From Proteobacteria bacterium UBA2133 (GTDB lineage: Bacteria; Pseudomonadota; Gammaproteobacteria; Arenicellales; UBA868): DNA of 45,099 bases. Both the position numbers and the translations under genes were made by a program. The notes beneath the pieces were generated by a model that was not told the origin of the DNA, made no database searches, and was given only the letters and a program-made list of their open reading frames with translations. Positions 24,551-33,445 of the stretch are shown piece by piece; within the stretch, counting starts at the first letter, position 1, and each line of letters opens with the position of its first letter. The stretch covers positions 1-45,099 of the forward strand of contig DCXP01000083.1 of assembly GCA_002327725.1 (NCBI GenBank), read 5' to 3'.

Positions 24551-25840
24551 ATGAGTGACCGCGAATTCGGATTCGAAACCCTGTGCCTGCATGCCGGTCA
24601 ACTGCCGGACGCTGCTACAGCGTCGCGTGCACCACCGATCTACCAGACCACGTCCTATGTTTTTGACAGCACGGACCATGCGGCGAGTCTTTTCAACCTC
24701 CAGACCTTCGGCAACGTTTATTCGAGGATGATGAATCCGACCAACGCCATGCTGGAGGAACGGCTCGCGACGCTTGAAGGAGGTCGGGCCGGGCTGGTGG
24801 TGGGATCCGGCATGGCGGCGCAGATGGTGGCGCTGCTGACCCTGCTGGAGGCCGGGGATGAACTCGTTGCCGCCAGCACGCTTTACGGGGGAACGTATTC
24901 CCAGTTCGACTACACCTTTCGGCGCATGGGTATCCATACCCATTTTGTCAATCCTGACGATCCGGAAAATTTTGCCCGGGCCATCACACCGGCGACCAAG
25001 GTGGTGTATGCTGAAACCATCGGCAATCCACTGAATAACGTCCTGGATATCTCGGCGGTGGCCGAGATTGCGCACGATGCCGATATCCCGCTGGTGATGG
25101 ACAACACTTTCGGCACACCGTACCTCTGCCGGCCATTCGAATTTGGGGCCGATGTGGTTGTCCATTCGGTCACCAAGTGGATCGGAGGTCACGGCACATC
25201 CATCGGTGGCGCGCTGGTGGAATCGGGCAAGTTTCCGTGGGATAGCGGTAAGTTCCCCGAAATGACCGAGCCGTCCAAGGGATATCACGGAATCCGTTTC
25301 TACGAGACATTCGGGGATTTCGGCTTTATCACTAAGGCGCGTATGGAAACCCTGCGAACTCTCGGGCCGACCATGAGCCCGCTCAGTGCATTCCTTTTCC
25401 TGCAGGGCCTTGAAACGCTGCCGTTACGGATGGACCGACACTGCAGCAATACGCTGGCGGTCGCACAGTTTCTCAATGACCACCCGCACGTCTCATGGAT
25501 CAAGTATCCGGGTTTGCCGGATAACCCGTACCACGAACTTGCGAACAAGTACCTGTCCAAAGGAGCAGGTGGGGTCCTGACCTTTGGGATCAAGGGTGGG
25601 CAGGAGGCGGGCATCCGTTTTATCGAAAATGCCCAGTTCCTCAGTCACCTTGCTAATGTGGGGGATGCAAAAACCCTGATCATCCACCCGGCATCGACGA
25701 CACATCGCCAGTTGAATGAAGAAGAGCAGGCAAGTGCCGGGGTGACCCCGGATATGATCCGCATGTCGGTCGGCCTTGAAACGCTCGACGATATTCTCTG
25801 GGATATTGATCAGGCGCTCGCCAAGTCCCAGAACCCCTGA
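24551..25840 (+). CDS. metY: O-acetylhomoserine (thiol)-lyase / sulfhydrylase
   Basis: 429 residues, longer than cystathionine lyases by the insert typical of MetY (KFPEMTEPSKGYHGIRFYETFG region). PLP lysine Lys209 in HSVTKWIGGHGTSIGG; YSRMMNPTN (57-65) holds the partner-subunit phosphate ligands; C-terminal HPASTTHRQLNEEEQASAGV is diagnostic. It makes homocysteine directly from sulfide and an O-acylated homoserine (usually O-acetyl). The acyl donor would come from the MetA-family enzyme at 35749. Confidence 0.92.
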   Translation: MSDREFGFETLCLHAGQLPDAATASRAPPIYQTTSYVFDSTDHAASLFNLQTFGNVYSRMMNPTNAMLEERLATLEGGRAGLVVGSGMAAQMVALLTLLEAGDELVAASTLYGGTYSQFDYTFRRMGIHTHFVNPDDPENFARAITPATKVVYAETIGNPLNNVLDISAVAEIAHDADIPLVMDNTFGTPYLCRPFEFGADVVVHSVTKWIGGHGTSIGGALVESGKFPWDSGKFPEMTEPSKGYHGIRFYETFGDFGFITKARMETLRTLGPTMSPLSAFLFLQGLETLPLRMDRHCSNTLAVAQFLNDHPHVSWIKYPGLPDNPYHELANKYLSKGAGGVLTFGIKGGQEAGIRFIENAQFLSHLANVGDAKTLIIHPASTTHRQLNEEEQASAGVTPDMIRMSVGLETLDDILWDIDQALAKSQNP

Positions 25841-25868
25841 ACGGTAGCGGCCAGGGCGCTGTCGCATC

Positions 25869-27176
25869 ATGAACTGCTGCCACCACTATCAGTTTATTCC
25901 AGGCAACGAGCAGGTCTTCTCGGCCGATGTCACCCGGATCCGCTATGGCTGCGGCGTGCTGGAGGAGTTGGGTCAGGAGGCCCGGGCCCTCGGTATCCGC
26001 CAGGCGGCGGTATACACCGATTCACGCGTGGCGTCCTTGCCGCTTTTCGGGCAGGCGCTGGACGCATTGCGCCGTGAGGGCATCGAAGCCGTTGTATACG
26101 ACGAGGTGCGCGTAGAGCCCACCGACCTATCCTTCAAGAATGCTGCCGCATTTGCCCGCAGCAGCGCTTTTGACGGCTTTATCTCGATCGGCGGCGGATC
26201 TGTCATCGATACTGCCAAAGCCGCCAATCTCTATAGCACCTTTCCGGGCGAGTTCATGGATTACGTCAACGCGCCGATCGGAAAGGGCCAGGCGGTGCCC
26301 GGTGCACTTCGGCCACATCTGGCATGTCCCACCACCGCCGGTACGGGCAGTGAGAGTACCGGCATCGCGGTTTTTGATCTGCTGGAGATGAAATCCAAAA
26401 CGGGTATCTCGTCCCGGGCCATGCTGCCCGATCGGGGCATCGTCGATCCGCGCTGGACCGAGTCCCTTCCGGCCACTGTGATGGCGGCGACCGGTTTTGA
26501 CGCCATCAGTCATGCGCTGGAAGCACTTACGGCCAAACCGTTCACGAGTCGACCGAGACCTGACGCCATCTCGGGCAGGCCAATGCCGCAGGGCGCCAAT
26601 CCCTTCAGCGACATCCTGTGCCGGGAAGCCCTGCGTCAGGCAGGGCAGTATCTGGTAAGGGCGGTCAATGACGCCGCCGATCATGAGGCGAGGTACGCCA
26701 TGATGTATTCGGCCACCCTGGCAGGGGTCGGATTCGGCAATGCGGGCTGCCATCTCCCGCATGCGATGTCATATCCGGTCTCGGGCCGGGTCCAGGACTT
26801 CTTCCCGGACGGCTATCCTGGCGATGAGCCGATCTGCCCGCACGGGATGTCTGTTATCGTGAATGCCCCGGCTGCCTACCGTTTTACTGGCGCCGGCTGT
26901 CCCGACCGGCATATCGAAGGCGCGCAATTATTGGGCGCTGACACGCATGATGCCCCGCCCGCCGAGGCGGGTGCTGTGCTTGCGCAACACATCGAACAGA
27001 TGATGCGCGCGACCGCTGTGCCGAACGGCATCGGCGGTGTCGGGTTTACTGAAGATGCGGTCGACGGTCTTGCAAAGGCAGCAACGGTGCAGCAGCGGCT
27101 GCTGCTGGTAGCGCCGGTGCCGGTCGAAGAGACTGACCTTAAGACCCTTTACCGGGAGGCACTCAGCTACTGGTAA
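25869..27176 (+). CDS. Iron-containing alcohol dehydrogenase, hydroxyacid-oxoacid transhydrogenase-like
   Basis: 435 residues. NAD(P)-loop IGGGSVIDTAKAANLY, TAGTGSE, and metal ligands in GFDAISHALEALT (Asp, His), CHLPHAMSYPV and CPHGMSVIVN (His). The long insert around AKPFTSRPRPDAISGRPMPQG and the VQDFFPDGYPGDEPICPHG stretch are typical of the ADHFE1-like hydroxyacid-oxoacid transhydrogenase branch, which oxidises 4-hydroxybutyrate while reducing 2-oxoglutarate. It starts 28 bases after metY and may be cotranscribed. Substrate assignment is by family resemblance. Confidence 0.85.
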   Translation: MNCCHHYQFIPGNEQVFSADVTRIRYGCGVLEELGQEARALGIRQAAVYTDSRVASLPLFGQALDALRREGIEAVVYDEVRVEPTDLSFKNAAAFARSSAFDGFISIGGGSVIDTAKAANLYSTFPGEFMDYVNAPIGKGQAVPGALRPHLACPTTAGTGSESTGIAVFDLLEMKSKTGISSRAMLPDRGIVDPRWTESLPATVMAATGFDAISHALEALTAKPFTSRPRPDAISGRPMPQGANPFSDILCREALRQAGQYLVRAVNDAADHEARYAMMYSATLAGVGFGNAGCHLPHAMSYPVSGRVQDFFPDGYPGDEPICPHGMSVIVNAPAAYRFTGAGCPDRHIEGAQLLGADTHDAPPAEAGAVLAQHIEQMMRATAVPNGIGGVGFTEDAVDGLAKAATVQQRLLLVAPVPVEETDLKTLYREALSYW

Positions 27177-27373
27177 TGCCCGGACTGGTGACGGACAAAC
27201 CGGTAGCCGTCATCCCGCAGATCGACATAAGCCTCGGCATTCCTTTCACTTATTTTGAAATCCGGGTGAGGTGCGCCCTAAAAAGAGCACGCCTTCACTG
27301 ACAGGCCCGATTGTGACCCGCAGACCGTGAATAGCGGGAGGTTCCCGGATGATGGCTCCGGGCCTCAGATCAA

Positions 27374-27390
27374 ATGTTATGATATAACAT
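27374..27390. promoter_or_regulatory. Zur box
   Basis: ATGTTAT-GAT-ATAACAT is a perfect 7-bp inverted repeat matching the proteobacterial Zur operator (GTTATA/TATAAC core). It sits 41-57 bases upstream of znuA in an AT-rich promoter region. The adjacent zur gene makes zinc-dependent repression of the operon very likely. The rest of the 254-bp gap (27177-27430) holds no gene I can see. Confidence 0.88.
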
Positions 27391-27430
27391 ATTAATAATT
27401 CTACTGATCATCCCAAACTAACGCTCACCG

Positions 27431-28429
27431 ATGATGTCTGCGAAGTTCAAAGTTCTGTTTTTCCTGCTGGGCCTGCCGGCCATTCTCTGGAGCGGACCCC
27501 TGAAGGCACAGGTTCCCCGGGTGGTTGCCGATATTGCGCCAGTACACTCGCTTGTTTCTATAGTCATGGACGGGGTTGGCGAGCCAAAACTGCTGATCCC
27601 GCAGAACGCTTCGCTGCATCATTATGCGATGCGCCCATCAGACGCCAAGGCTCTGCAGGAAGCCGGCCTGGTGATATATGTCGGCGCCGGGCTGACGCCC
27701 TGGCTGGAGCCGCTGTTTGCGACAACCGCCGCTTCTGCCGATGCCTTGGATCTGTCCACGGCCGATGATGTTGTGCTGTTTTCGTACCGTGAGGGGCCGG
27801 TCTTTGATGGGCACGATCATGACGAAGACCATGAACATGATGAACAGGAACGCGATGAGCACGGGCATCAGGCAGGTGAAGACCATGACGGCCATGAAGG
27901 CCACGACCATGACGGCATCGATTCCCATATGTGGCTGGACCCTGTTAACGCACAGCTCTGGCTGGATGCGATTGCATCTGAACTCGGGCAGATCGACCCT
28001 CAAAATGCCAGCCGCTACACCGAAAACGCACAATCCGGAAAGCAGCGTATCAAGCAAGCGATGCATCGTATCGAAAATCACCTCGCACCGGTTCAAGGTC
28101 AGGGATTTCTGGTTTATCACGACGCCTACCGGTATTTCGAGGAACATTTCGGTATCGCCGCAACAGGATCGATTGCCTTAAGCGATGCCTCGAGTCCGAG
28201 CTCCAGGAGGTTGCGGGAGTTAAAGCAGTTGTTTGAGGAGCAGGGGATAAACTGCGTACTTGCCGAGCCTCAATATCCGTCAGACCTCATTGATAATGTC
28301 TTTGTCGGCCATAAACTGAATGTCGGAGTCGTAGACCCCGTCGGGATAGACCTCAAACTCGGTGCCTCGCTCTATCCTAAGTTGCTTGAAAACATCGCAC
28401 TGGGGATTGCACAATGCGTGAAGCAGTGA
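27431..28429 (+). CDS. znuA: Zinc ABC transporter substrate-binding protein ZnuA
   Basis: 332 residues with a signal peptide (cleavage after about GPLKAQ). Zinc ligands in LHHYAMRP (about His63-64), DSHMWLDP and YHDAYRYFEEHFG. A His/Asp/Glu-rich loop (about 128-166, HDHDEDHEHDEQERDEHGHQ onward) is the mark of ZnuA as opposed to manganese-binding homologues. Periplasmic zinc capture for ZnuBC. First gene of the operon under the Zur box. Confidence 0.93.
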   Translation: MMSAKFKVLFFLLGLPAILWSGPLKAQVPRVVADIAPVHSLVSIVMDGVGEPKLLIPQNASLHHYAMRPSDAKALQEAGLVIYVGAGLTPWLEPLFATTAASADALDLSTADDVVLFSYREGPVFDGHDHDEDHEHDEQERDEHGHQAGEDHDGHEGHDHDGIDSHMWLDPVNAQLWLDAIASELGQIDPQNASRYTENAQSGKQRIKQAMHRIENHLAPVQGQGFLVYHDAYRYFEEHFGIAATGSIALSDASSPSSRRLRELKQLFEEQGINCVLAEPQYPSDLIDNVFVGHKLNVGVVDPVGIDLKLGASLYPKLLENIALGIAQCVKQ

Positions 28430-28445
28430 CAATGCCTGATCTGAT

Positions 28446-28955
28446 ATGAGCCCGAGAAAAGCAGAATCGGATTTGCCGGCACAGGCGTTTCGCCAGCACG
28501 ACCACGGTGAGTGCGCGCGCTCGCTGATGAGCGCAGCACATGACCTGTGTACCGAGCGGGGATTGCGGCTCACGCCAGTGCGTGAGAAAGTGCTCGAACT
28601 GCTGTTGAAGTCGCATGCGCCGCTCGGCGCCTATGCCATATTGTCGGAGCTGGCTGATTCGGGGTTTCGTGCGCAGCCGCCGGTCGCATACCGGGCGCTG
28701 GACTTTCTGGTCGAAAACGGGTTTGTCCACCGTATCGAGAAGATCAACGCCTTTGTTGCGTGTAACCAGCCCAGGGATGGGCATTCGCCGGTCTTCATGA
28801 TCTGCAGTGACTGCCAACAGGTTGCGGAAACATCGGCAAAAACCCAAAGCCCCACGCTTGACCGGACCGCCCGCAAGATCGGTTTTGATATTCAGCACAC
28901 CGTTGTTGAAGCGCAGGGATTGTGCGCTCAATGCCGCGAGCGGGGGCCGCAATGA
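28446..28955 (+). CDS. zur: Zinc uptake regulator Zur (Fur family)
   Basis: 169 residues. Winged helix with LRLTPVREKVLELLLKSHAPLGAYAIL and PPVAYRALDFLVENGFVHRIE, structural zinc cysteines in CSDC and CAQC, and a regulatory His/Glu-rich region (HSPVFMIC). CNQP in the hinge replaces the Fur-type HHxHH, favouring Zur over Fur. Encoded inside the znu operon and stopping within the znuC start (ATGA), so it autoregulates with the transporter via the box at 27374. Confidence 0.92.
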   Translation: MSPRKAESDLPAQAFRQHDHGECARSLMSAAHDLCTERGLRLTPVREKVLELLLKSHAPLGAYAILSELADSGFRAQPPVAYRALDFLVENGFVHRIEKINAFVACNQPRDGHSPVFMICSDCQQVAETSAKTQSPTLDRTARKIGFDIQHTVVEAQGLCAQCRERGPQ

Positions 28956-29692
28956 GCCTCATCCGGACCCAGGGGGTCGGGGTCTGTGTTGGCGCGCGGC
29001 GGATTCTGCGTGATGTTGATCTGTCTGTCCGCAGGCGCGAAATCGTAACCGTGGTGGGGCCCAACGGCTCCGGGAAAACCACGCTGCTGAAGGTACTGAT
29101 CGGTGCGCAGGCGCCGTCAGAAGGCGTTGTTGTCCGTGAGGCCGGTATCAAGATCGGCTACGTGCCGCAGAGGCTCGCCATCGACCAGGCTATGCCGTTA
29201 ACGGTCGCCCGCTGGCTGGGTCTGTCGGGAACCACTGCCAAAGAGAGCCACCTGCAGATCGCCGAACAGGTCGGGATTTCGGTGCTGCTGAAGCAGCAGA
29301 TGACGTCTCTTTCGGGGGGAGAGTTCCAGCGCGCATTACTCGCCCAGGCACTGCTGGTCCGCCCCGACCTGCTGGTGCTGGATGAACCGACACAGGGCCT
29401 TGATCAGCCGGCAGTGGCTTCTTTCTATCGTCTTATCGAGGACGTCCGGACAGATCTTGATTGTGCAGTGCTGATGGTCAGCCACGATCTGCACGTCGTC
29501 ATGCGCTCTTCTGACCATGTGATCTGCCTCAACGGGCACGTGTGCTGTCAGGGTACACCGACACTGGTGTCGGCAGCGCCTGAGTATCAGGCGCTGTTCG
29601 GGTTCGGTGCCGAAGGCGCGCTGGCACTGTACCGGCATGAGCATGATCATCGGCACGACCATTCCCGGGGCGGCGACAGTGATACTGGATGA
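28952..29692 (+). CDS. znuC: Zinc ABC transporter ATP-binding protein ZnuC
   Basis: 246 residues from ATG 28952, which overlaps the zur stop; the longer reading adds ten residues inside zur. Walker A GPNGSGKTT, signature LSGGEFQRALLAQALL, Walker B LLVLDEPTQGLDQP and switch His in VSHDLHVV. The C-terminus is histidine-rich (RHEHDHRHDHS), as in many ZnuC proteins. Cytosolic ATPase of the zinc importer. Confidence 0.92.
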   Translation: MSLIRTQGVGVCVGARRILRDVDLSVRRREIVTVVGPNGSGKTTLLKVLIGAQAPSEGVVVREAGIKIGYVPQRLAIDQAMPLTVARWLGLSGTTAKESHLQIAEQVGISVLLKQQMTSLSGGEFQRALLAQALLVRPDLLVLDEPTQGLDQPAVASFYRLIEDVRTDLDCAVLMVSHDLHVVMRSSDHVICLNGHVCCQGTPTLVSAAPEYQALFGFGAEGALALYRHEHDHRHDHSRGGDSDTG

Positions 29693-30482
29693 TTTTCTGT
29701 GGCGCGCGGCCCTCGCCGGCATCGCGCTTGCCCTTGCCGCGGGCCCGCTCGGCTGCTTCGTGGTCTGGCGGCGGATGGCCTATTTTGGGGATGCCACCGC
29801 GCATGCTGCAATCCTCGGTGTCGCCCTGTCTCTGGGCTTCTCCATTTCGATCTTCGTCGGTGTGCTTCTCGCCTCACTCGCCATGGCCTTTATGATTCTG
29901 TCTTTTTCAGGAAGGATGTTTACTGTCGACACGATGCTTGGGGTGGCCGCGCACGGGGCTCTGGCGCTGGGACTGGTGGTGGTGACCTTTATTCCCGGAG
30001 TGCGGGTTGATCTCACCGCGTATCTTTTTGGCGACATTCTGGCCGTGGGCTACATCGATCTTCTGATCATCGGCGTGGGATCGGCGTCCATTCTGGTGGT
30101 GCTGCGGCTGCGGTGGGAGCGCCTGCTGCTGCTGACACTGAATGCCGATCTTGCTGCAGCCCGAGGCATCGACATCCGTCGCGAGAATATGATCCTGACA
30201 GTGATGCTGGCCGTACTGGTTGCGGTTGCGATCAAGATTGTAGGCGCACTGCTGATTACCGCTATGTTGATTATTCCGGCAGCGGCCGCCAGACCGGTAT
30301 CACAAACACCTGAATGGATGGCGGGCGCAGCGGTCGCCGTCGGAATCATGGCTGTGGTGACCGGGCTGTCCGCCTCCTTTCAGTGGGACACGCCAACGGG
30401 CCCGAGCATTGTTGTCGCGGCCTCGGTCCTCTTTGCCCTGGCCAGTCTCTTCGCCATGGTTAGACCGAAGCGCCCGCGCTGA
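29679..30482 (+). CDS. znuB: Zinc ABC transporter permease ZnuB
   Basis: 267 residues from GTG 29679, overlapping znuC by 14 bases; upstream in-frame ATGs lie deep inside znuC. Eight hydrophobic segments; conserved VVWRRMAYFGDATAHAAILGVAL, LFGDILAV and KIVGALLITAMLIIPAAAARPVS, as in ZnuB/MntB permeases. Inner-membrane channel of the zinc importer. Confidence 0.9.
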   Translation: MILDDFLWRAALAGIALALAAGPLGCFVVWRRMAYFGDATAHAAILGVALSLGFSISIFVGVLLASLAMAFMILSFSGRMFTVDTMLGVAAHGALALGLVVVTFIPGVRVDLTAYLFGDILAVGYIDLLIIGVGSASILVVLRLRWERLLLLTLNADLAAARGIDIRRENMILTVMLAVLVAVAIKIVGALLITAMLIIPAAAARPVSQTPEWMAGAAVAVGIMAVVTGLSASFQWDTPTGPSIVVAASVLFALASLFAMVRPKRPR

Positions 30483-30490
30483 GGCCGCAG

Positions 30491-31177
30491 ATGCCCGGGT
30501 ACTCGGTTCAGAGATATCCGACCCGTTCGCAGGCGTTAGATGCTGTCGCGAAGACATTGGCAGAGACGCTTTTGGCAGCAGTTCAAAAACAAAACCGGAT
30601 TACCTTCGGTGTCTGTGGCGGCAGGTCGGCCGGCGCATTGTTTCCGCTGCTGGCAGTTTGCCCACTTCCCTGGGCGTCGCTGGATCTCCTGCTGGTTGAC
30701 GAACGCTGGGTGCCGACGGAAAGTTCGAAGAGCAATGAGAAACTGGTCCGCGACGGGCTGCTGCAGGACCAGGCATCGGCTGCCACGCTGGTCGGGTTGA
30801 AAACCGATCATGATCGGGCGCCCGATGCGCTGGATGTAGTGGAACAGCGTCTCGATCAGCTTAACCTGCCCATTGATGTGCTCCTGATCAGCATGGGAGA
30901 CGACGGCCATATTGCATCGCTCTTTCCAGGAGGCGTTGAAAACTCAGAAGCCTGCAAGAGGGTAATCGCAACCACCTCCCCATTGCCGCCGCACGAGAGG
31001 ATCAGCCTCAGTCCGTGGGTGTTACGGGATTCGCGGCACATCATTCTGCCGGTCTTTGGGGAAACCAAGCGGGCACTGTTTGATCAGGTGATACAGCAGG
31101 GCCCAAGCGAGGATTATCCGGTGAGGCATGTCCTGGATCATGAAGGCGTCCGCTGCGATGTCTTCCTGGCCCCCTGA
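30491..31177 (+). CDS. pgl: 6-phosphogluconolactonase
   Basis: 228 residues of the DevB/Pgl type: VCGGRSAGALFPLL at the phosphate-binding loop, DLLLVDERWVP, and SMGDDGHIASLFPG with catalytic His. It hydrolyses 6-phosphogluconolactone in the oxidative pentose phosphate or Entner-Doudoroff route. It starts 8 bases after znuB, so it is probably cotranscribed with the zinc operon although functionally unrelated; no zwf or edd is in the window. Confidence 0.9.
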   Translation: MPGYSVQRYPTRSQALDAVAKTLAETLLAAVQKQNRITFGVCGGRSAGALFPLLAVCPLPWASLDLLLVDERWVPTESSKSNEKLVRDGLLQDQASAATLVGLKTDHDRAPDALDVVEQRLDQLNLPIDVLLISMGDDGHIASLFPGGVENSEACKRVIATTSPLPPHERISLSPWVLRDSRHIILPVFGETKRALFDQVIQQGPSEDYPVRHVLDHEGVRCDVFLAP

Positions 31178-31268
31178 AAGCATCTGTTGCGGGACATGCA
31201 GGCGAACTAGAATGGTCCCCGGCCCCTGTGCAACCTGGGCTGACGCACTTTGACCAAAGGGCAAAAAA

Positions 31269-32912
31269 ATAAGCAGTCTCAAGACACTGATTGACCCGAA
31301 CGCATCGAGTTTCGATGGTATCTGCCAGTCGTTCCGTTGGCAGATACCAAAGTCCTTCAATATCGCTGCCGCCGTTTGTGATCGTCATCGTGATGTATCC
31401 GACAGGTCAGCGCTCTTTTGTGAGACAGCATCAGGAAAGACCGGGCAGTACACCTTTGAGGATCTGTACCGTCTGTCGAACAAACTGGCCAACGTCCTTA
31501 TATCGATGGGCGTTGCCCCGAGGGACCGTATCGCAATCCTGTTGCCCCAGCGGATCGAGACAGGACTTTGCCACCTTGCAGCATGGAAGATCGGCGCCAT
31601 CTCGCTGCCGCTGTCGGTGCTGTTCGGCACAGACGCACTGCGCTATCGATTGGAGGATAGCGGTGCAAAGGTCGTGATTGGCGCCACAGAGGGGCTGGAG
31701 AAGATTCAGTCGCTGCGTGATGAACTGCCCGAACTTGACACGATCATCGACTGCGATGATGAAAAGAGCGGCTTCTGGCCGTTACTTGACCGTGCGGCGA
31801 AGGGCTTCGAGACCGCCAGTACGCTGGCCGACGATCCGGCGATCGTCATTTATACCTCGGGGACGACCGGCCCGCCCAAGGGCGCCATGCTGGCCCATCG
31901 CTGCCTGCTGGGCAACCTGACGGGCTTTGAGATGTCGCAGAATTTCTTTCCCCGCCAGGATGACCTCATGTGGACGCCCGCGGACTGGGCATGGACGGGC
32001 GGGTTGCTCGACGGACTGATCCCGGCCTGGTTTTACGGTTGTCCGGTACTCGGCTACGACGGCGGACGGTTTGATCCTGAAAAGGCCTGCGATCTGATGG
32101 CCCGGCACCGTGTCCGCAATGCCTTTATCCCGCCAACGGCGCTGAAAATGCTCCGTCAGGTCGGGGATATCCGTGGGCACGGCGTTCAGTTACGGAGCGT
32201 GATGTCCGCCGGAGAGTCGCTCGGCGCCCAGATTTATGAATGGGCCGAAGAGGCGCTTGGCATTCAGATTAATGAAATGTGGGGCCAGACAGAGTTCAAC
32301 TATATTGTCGGCAACTGCTCAACGATCATGCCGGTCAAGCCCGGATCCATGGGCAAATCCTACCCCGGGCATCGCGTCGAACCCCTCGATGACAAGGGCA
32401 ACGTGCTCGCAGACGGCGAGATCGGAGAGTTGTGTGCGCTAAGGGACGACCCGGTGATGTTTCTTGGCTACTGGAAGCGCGATCAGGCTACCCGGGACAA
32501 GTTTATCGGACCCTGGTGGTCAACGGGCGATGTGGGGTATCGCGACAGTGATGGCTATCTGTGGTTCGTAGGCAGAAAAGATGATGTCATCTCGAGTGCC
32601 GGCCACCGCATCGGCCCGGGTGAGATCGAGGATTGCATGCTCAAGCACCCGGCAGTCGTTCAGGCGGCGGCGGTAGGGGCTCCCGATGAATTGCGCGGCG
32701 AGATCGTAAAAGCGTTTATTGTGCTTGCATCCGGTGCGGAGCCTTCGGATGCACTTGCGCAAAGCATTCAGGATATGGTCCGCGGCGACCTGGCTGCCTA
32801 TGAATATCCCCGCGAGATTGAGTTTGTCAGCGAACTTCCGATGACCACCACCGGCAAGGTACGCCGCATCGAATTGCGCGAGCGGGAAATTGCCCGCAAG
32901 CGCAAGTCCTGA
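31269..32912 (+). CDS. AMP-forming acyl-CoA synthetase, probable ATA start
   Basis: The first standard start in frame is ATG 31506, but conserved protein sequence continues upstream without a stop: GKTGQYTFEDLYRLSNKLAN, ALFCET, FNIAAAVCDRH and QSFRWQIPKSF match the N-terminal region of medium-chain/propionyl acyl-CoA synthetases. No ATG, GTG or TTG occurs in that stretch. At the expected start lies ATA (31269), exactly 7 bases after AAAGGG, giving ?SSLKTLIDP and 547 residues, the family length. Core motifs: YTSGTTGPPKGAMLAH, ADWAWTGGL, EMWGQTEFN, WWSTGDVGY, GRKDDVISSAGHRIGPGEIE and TTTGKVRR. It activates a fatty or short acid to the CoA thioester. Confidence 0.8.
   Translation: MSSLKTLIDPNASSFDGICQSFRWQIPKSFNIAAAVCDRHRDVSDRSALFCETASGKTGQYTFEDLYRLSNKLANVLISMGVAPRDRIAILLPQRIETGLCHLAAWKIGAISLPLSVLFGTDALRYRLEDSGAKVVIGATEGLEKIQSLRDELPELDTIIDCDDEKSGFWPLLDRAAKGFETASTLADDPAIVIYTSGTTGPPKGAMLAHRCLLGNLTGFEMSQNFFPRQDDLMWTPADWAWTGGLLDGLIPAWFYGCPVLGYDGGRFDPEKACDLMARHRVRNAFIPPTALKMLRQVGDIRGHGVQLRSVMSAGESLGAQIYEWAEEALGIQINEMWGQTEFNYIVGNCSTIMPVKPGSMGKSYPGHRVEPLDDKGNVLADGEIGELCALRDDPVMFLGYWKRDQATRDKFIGPWWSTGDVGYRDSDGYLWFVGRKDDVISSAGHRIGPGEIEDCMLKHPAVVQAAAVGAPDELRGEIVKAFIVLASGAEPSDALAQSIQDMVRGDLAAYEYPREIEFVSELPMTTTGKVRRIELREREIARKRKS
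31317..31348. repeat. Perfect 11-bp inverted repeat in the synthetase 5' region
   Basis: GGTATCTGCCA (31317-31327) and TGGCAGATACC (31338-31348) surround a 10-base loop. In RNA this is a strong hairpin about 46 bases after the putative ATA start, inside codons for ICQSFRWQIP. It could modulate translation, or be a chance palindrome. Confidence 0.5.
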
Positions 32913-32916
32913 TCGC

Positions 32917-33273
32917 TTAAGACTCGGCCTGAAGCATCCGGCCCAGCGGCCGGCCGCCAAGAAGGTGCATGTGCAGATGAAGAACTTCCTGGTTGGCATG
33001 GCGGCCACAGTTCACCAGCAGCCGATAGCCGTCGGCATTGACGCCTTCAGACTCGGCGAGGTTCCGCGCCACAATAAACATGTGTCCAAGCGTCGCTTCG
33101 TCCTCTTCGGACACATCGTTGACCGTTGGAATGATCTTATTGGGAACAATCAGGATATGGGTCGGTGCCTGTGGCTGGATATCCCGAAAGGCGGTTACCC
33201 GCTCATCCTGGAACACGATATCAGCGGGCAGTTCGCCTTTGACGATCCTGCTGAACAGGGTGTCTTCTTGCAT
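32917..33273 (-). CDS. hinT: HIT family nucleotide hydrolase (HinT-like)
   Basis: 118 residues with histidine-triad motif HLHMHLLG near 99-106, the ILIVPNKIIPTVNDV strand and SRIVKGELPADIVFQDE start of Hint proteins. Purine nucleoside phosphoramidase activity is expected in the cytosol. Convergent with the synthetase gene, 4 bases between stops, and divergent from the acuI-like gene. Confidence 0.9.
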   Translation of the reverse strand: MQEDTLFSRIVKGELPADIVFQDERVTAFRDIQPQAPTHILIVPNKIIPTVNDVSEEDEATLGHMFIVARNLAESEGVNADGYRLLVNCGRHANQEVLHLHMHLLGGRPLGRMLQAES

Positions 33274-33445
33274 GGTTTTGGCCTGATGGATGGGTTGCTA
33301 TTAGGTTAAACGCTGGTGAGTGGGATTCGTCCCGAGCCTGATCAGTCTGTCCGCGGCAATGGTCTAGGCGTTAAAATCCCGCCTTTGCTGTCCAGGTGTC
33401 ATCGGCAAACAGCAGATGGCGTCAACCAACCGGAGATTTCAGACG

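Noticed and set aside
24464..25288. 274-codon minus-strand frame opposite metY
   Set aside because: Antisense shadow of a strongly recognisable gene; no motif.
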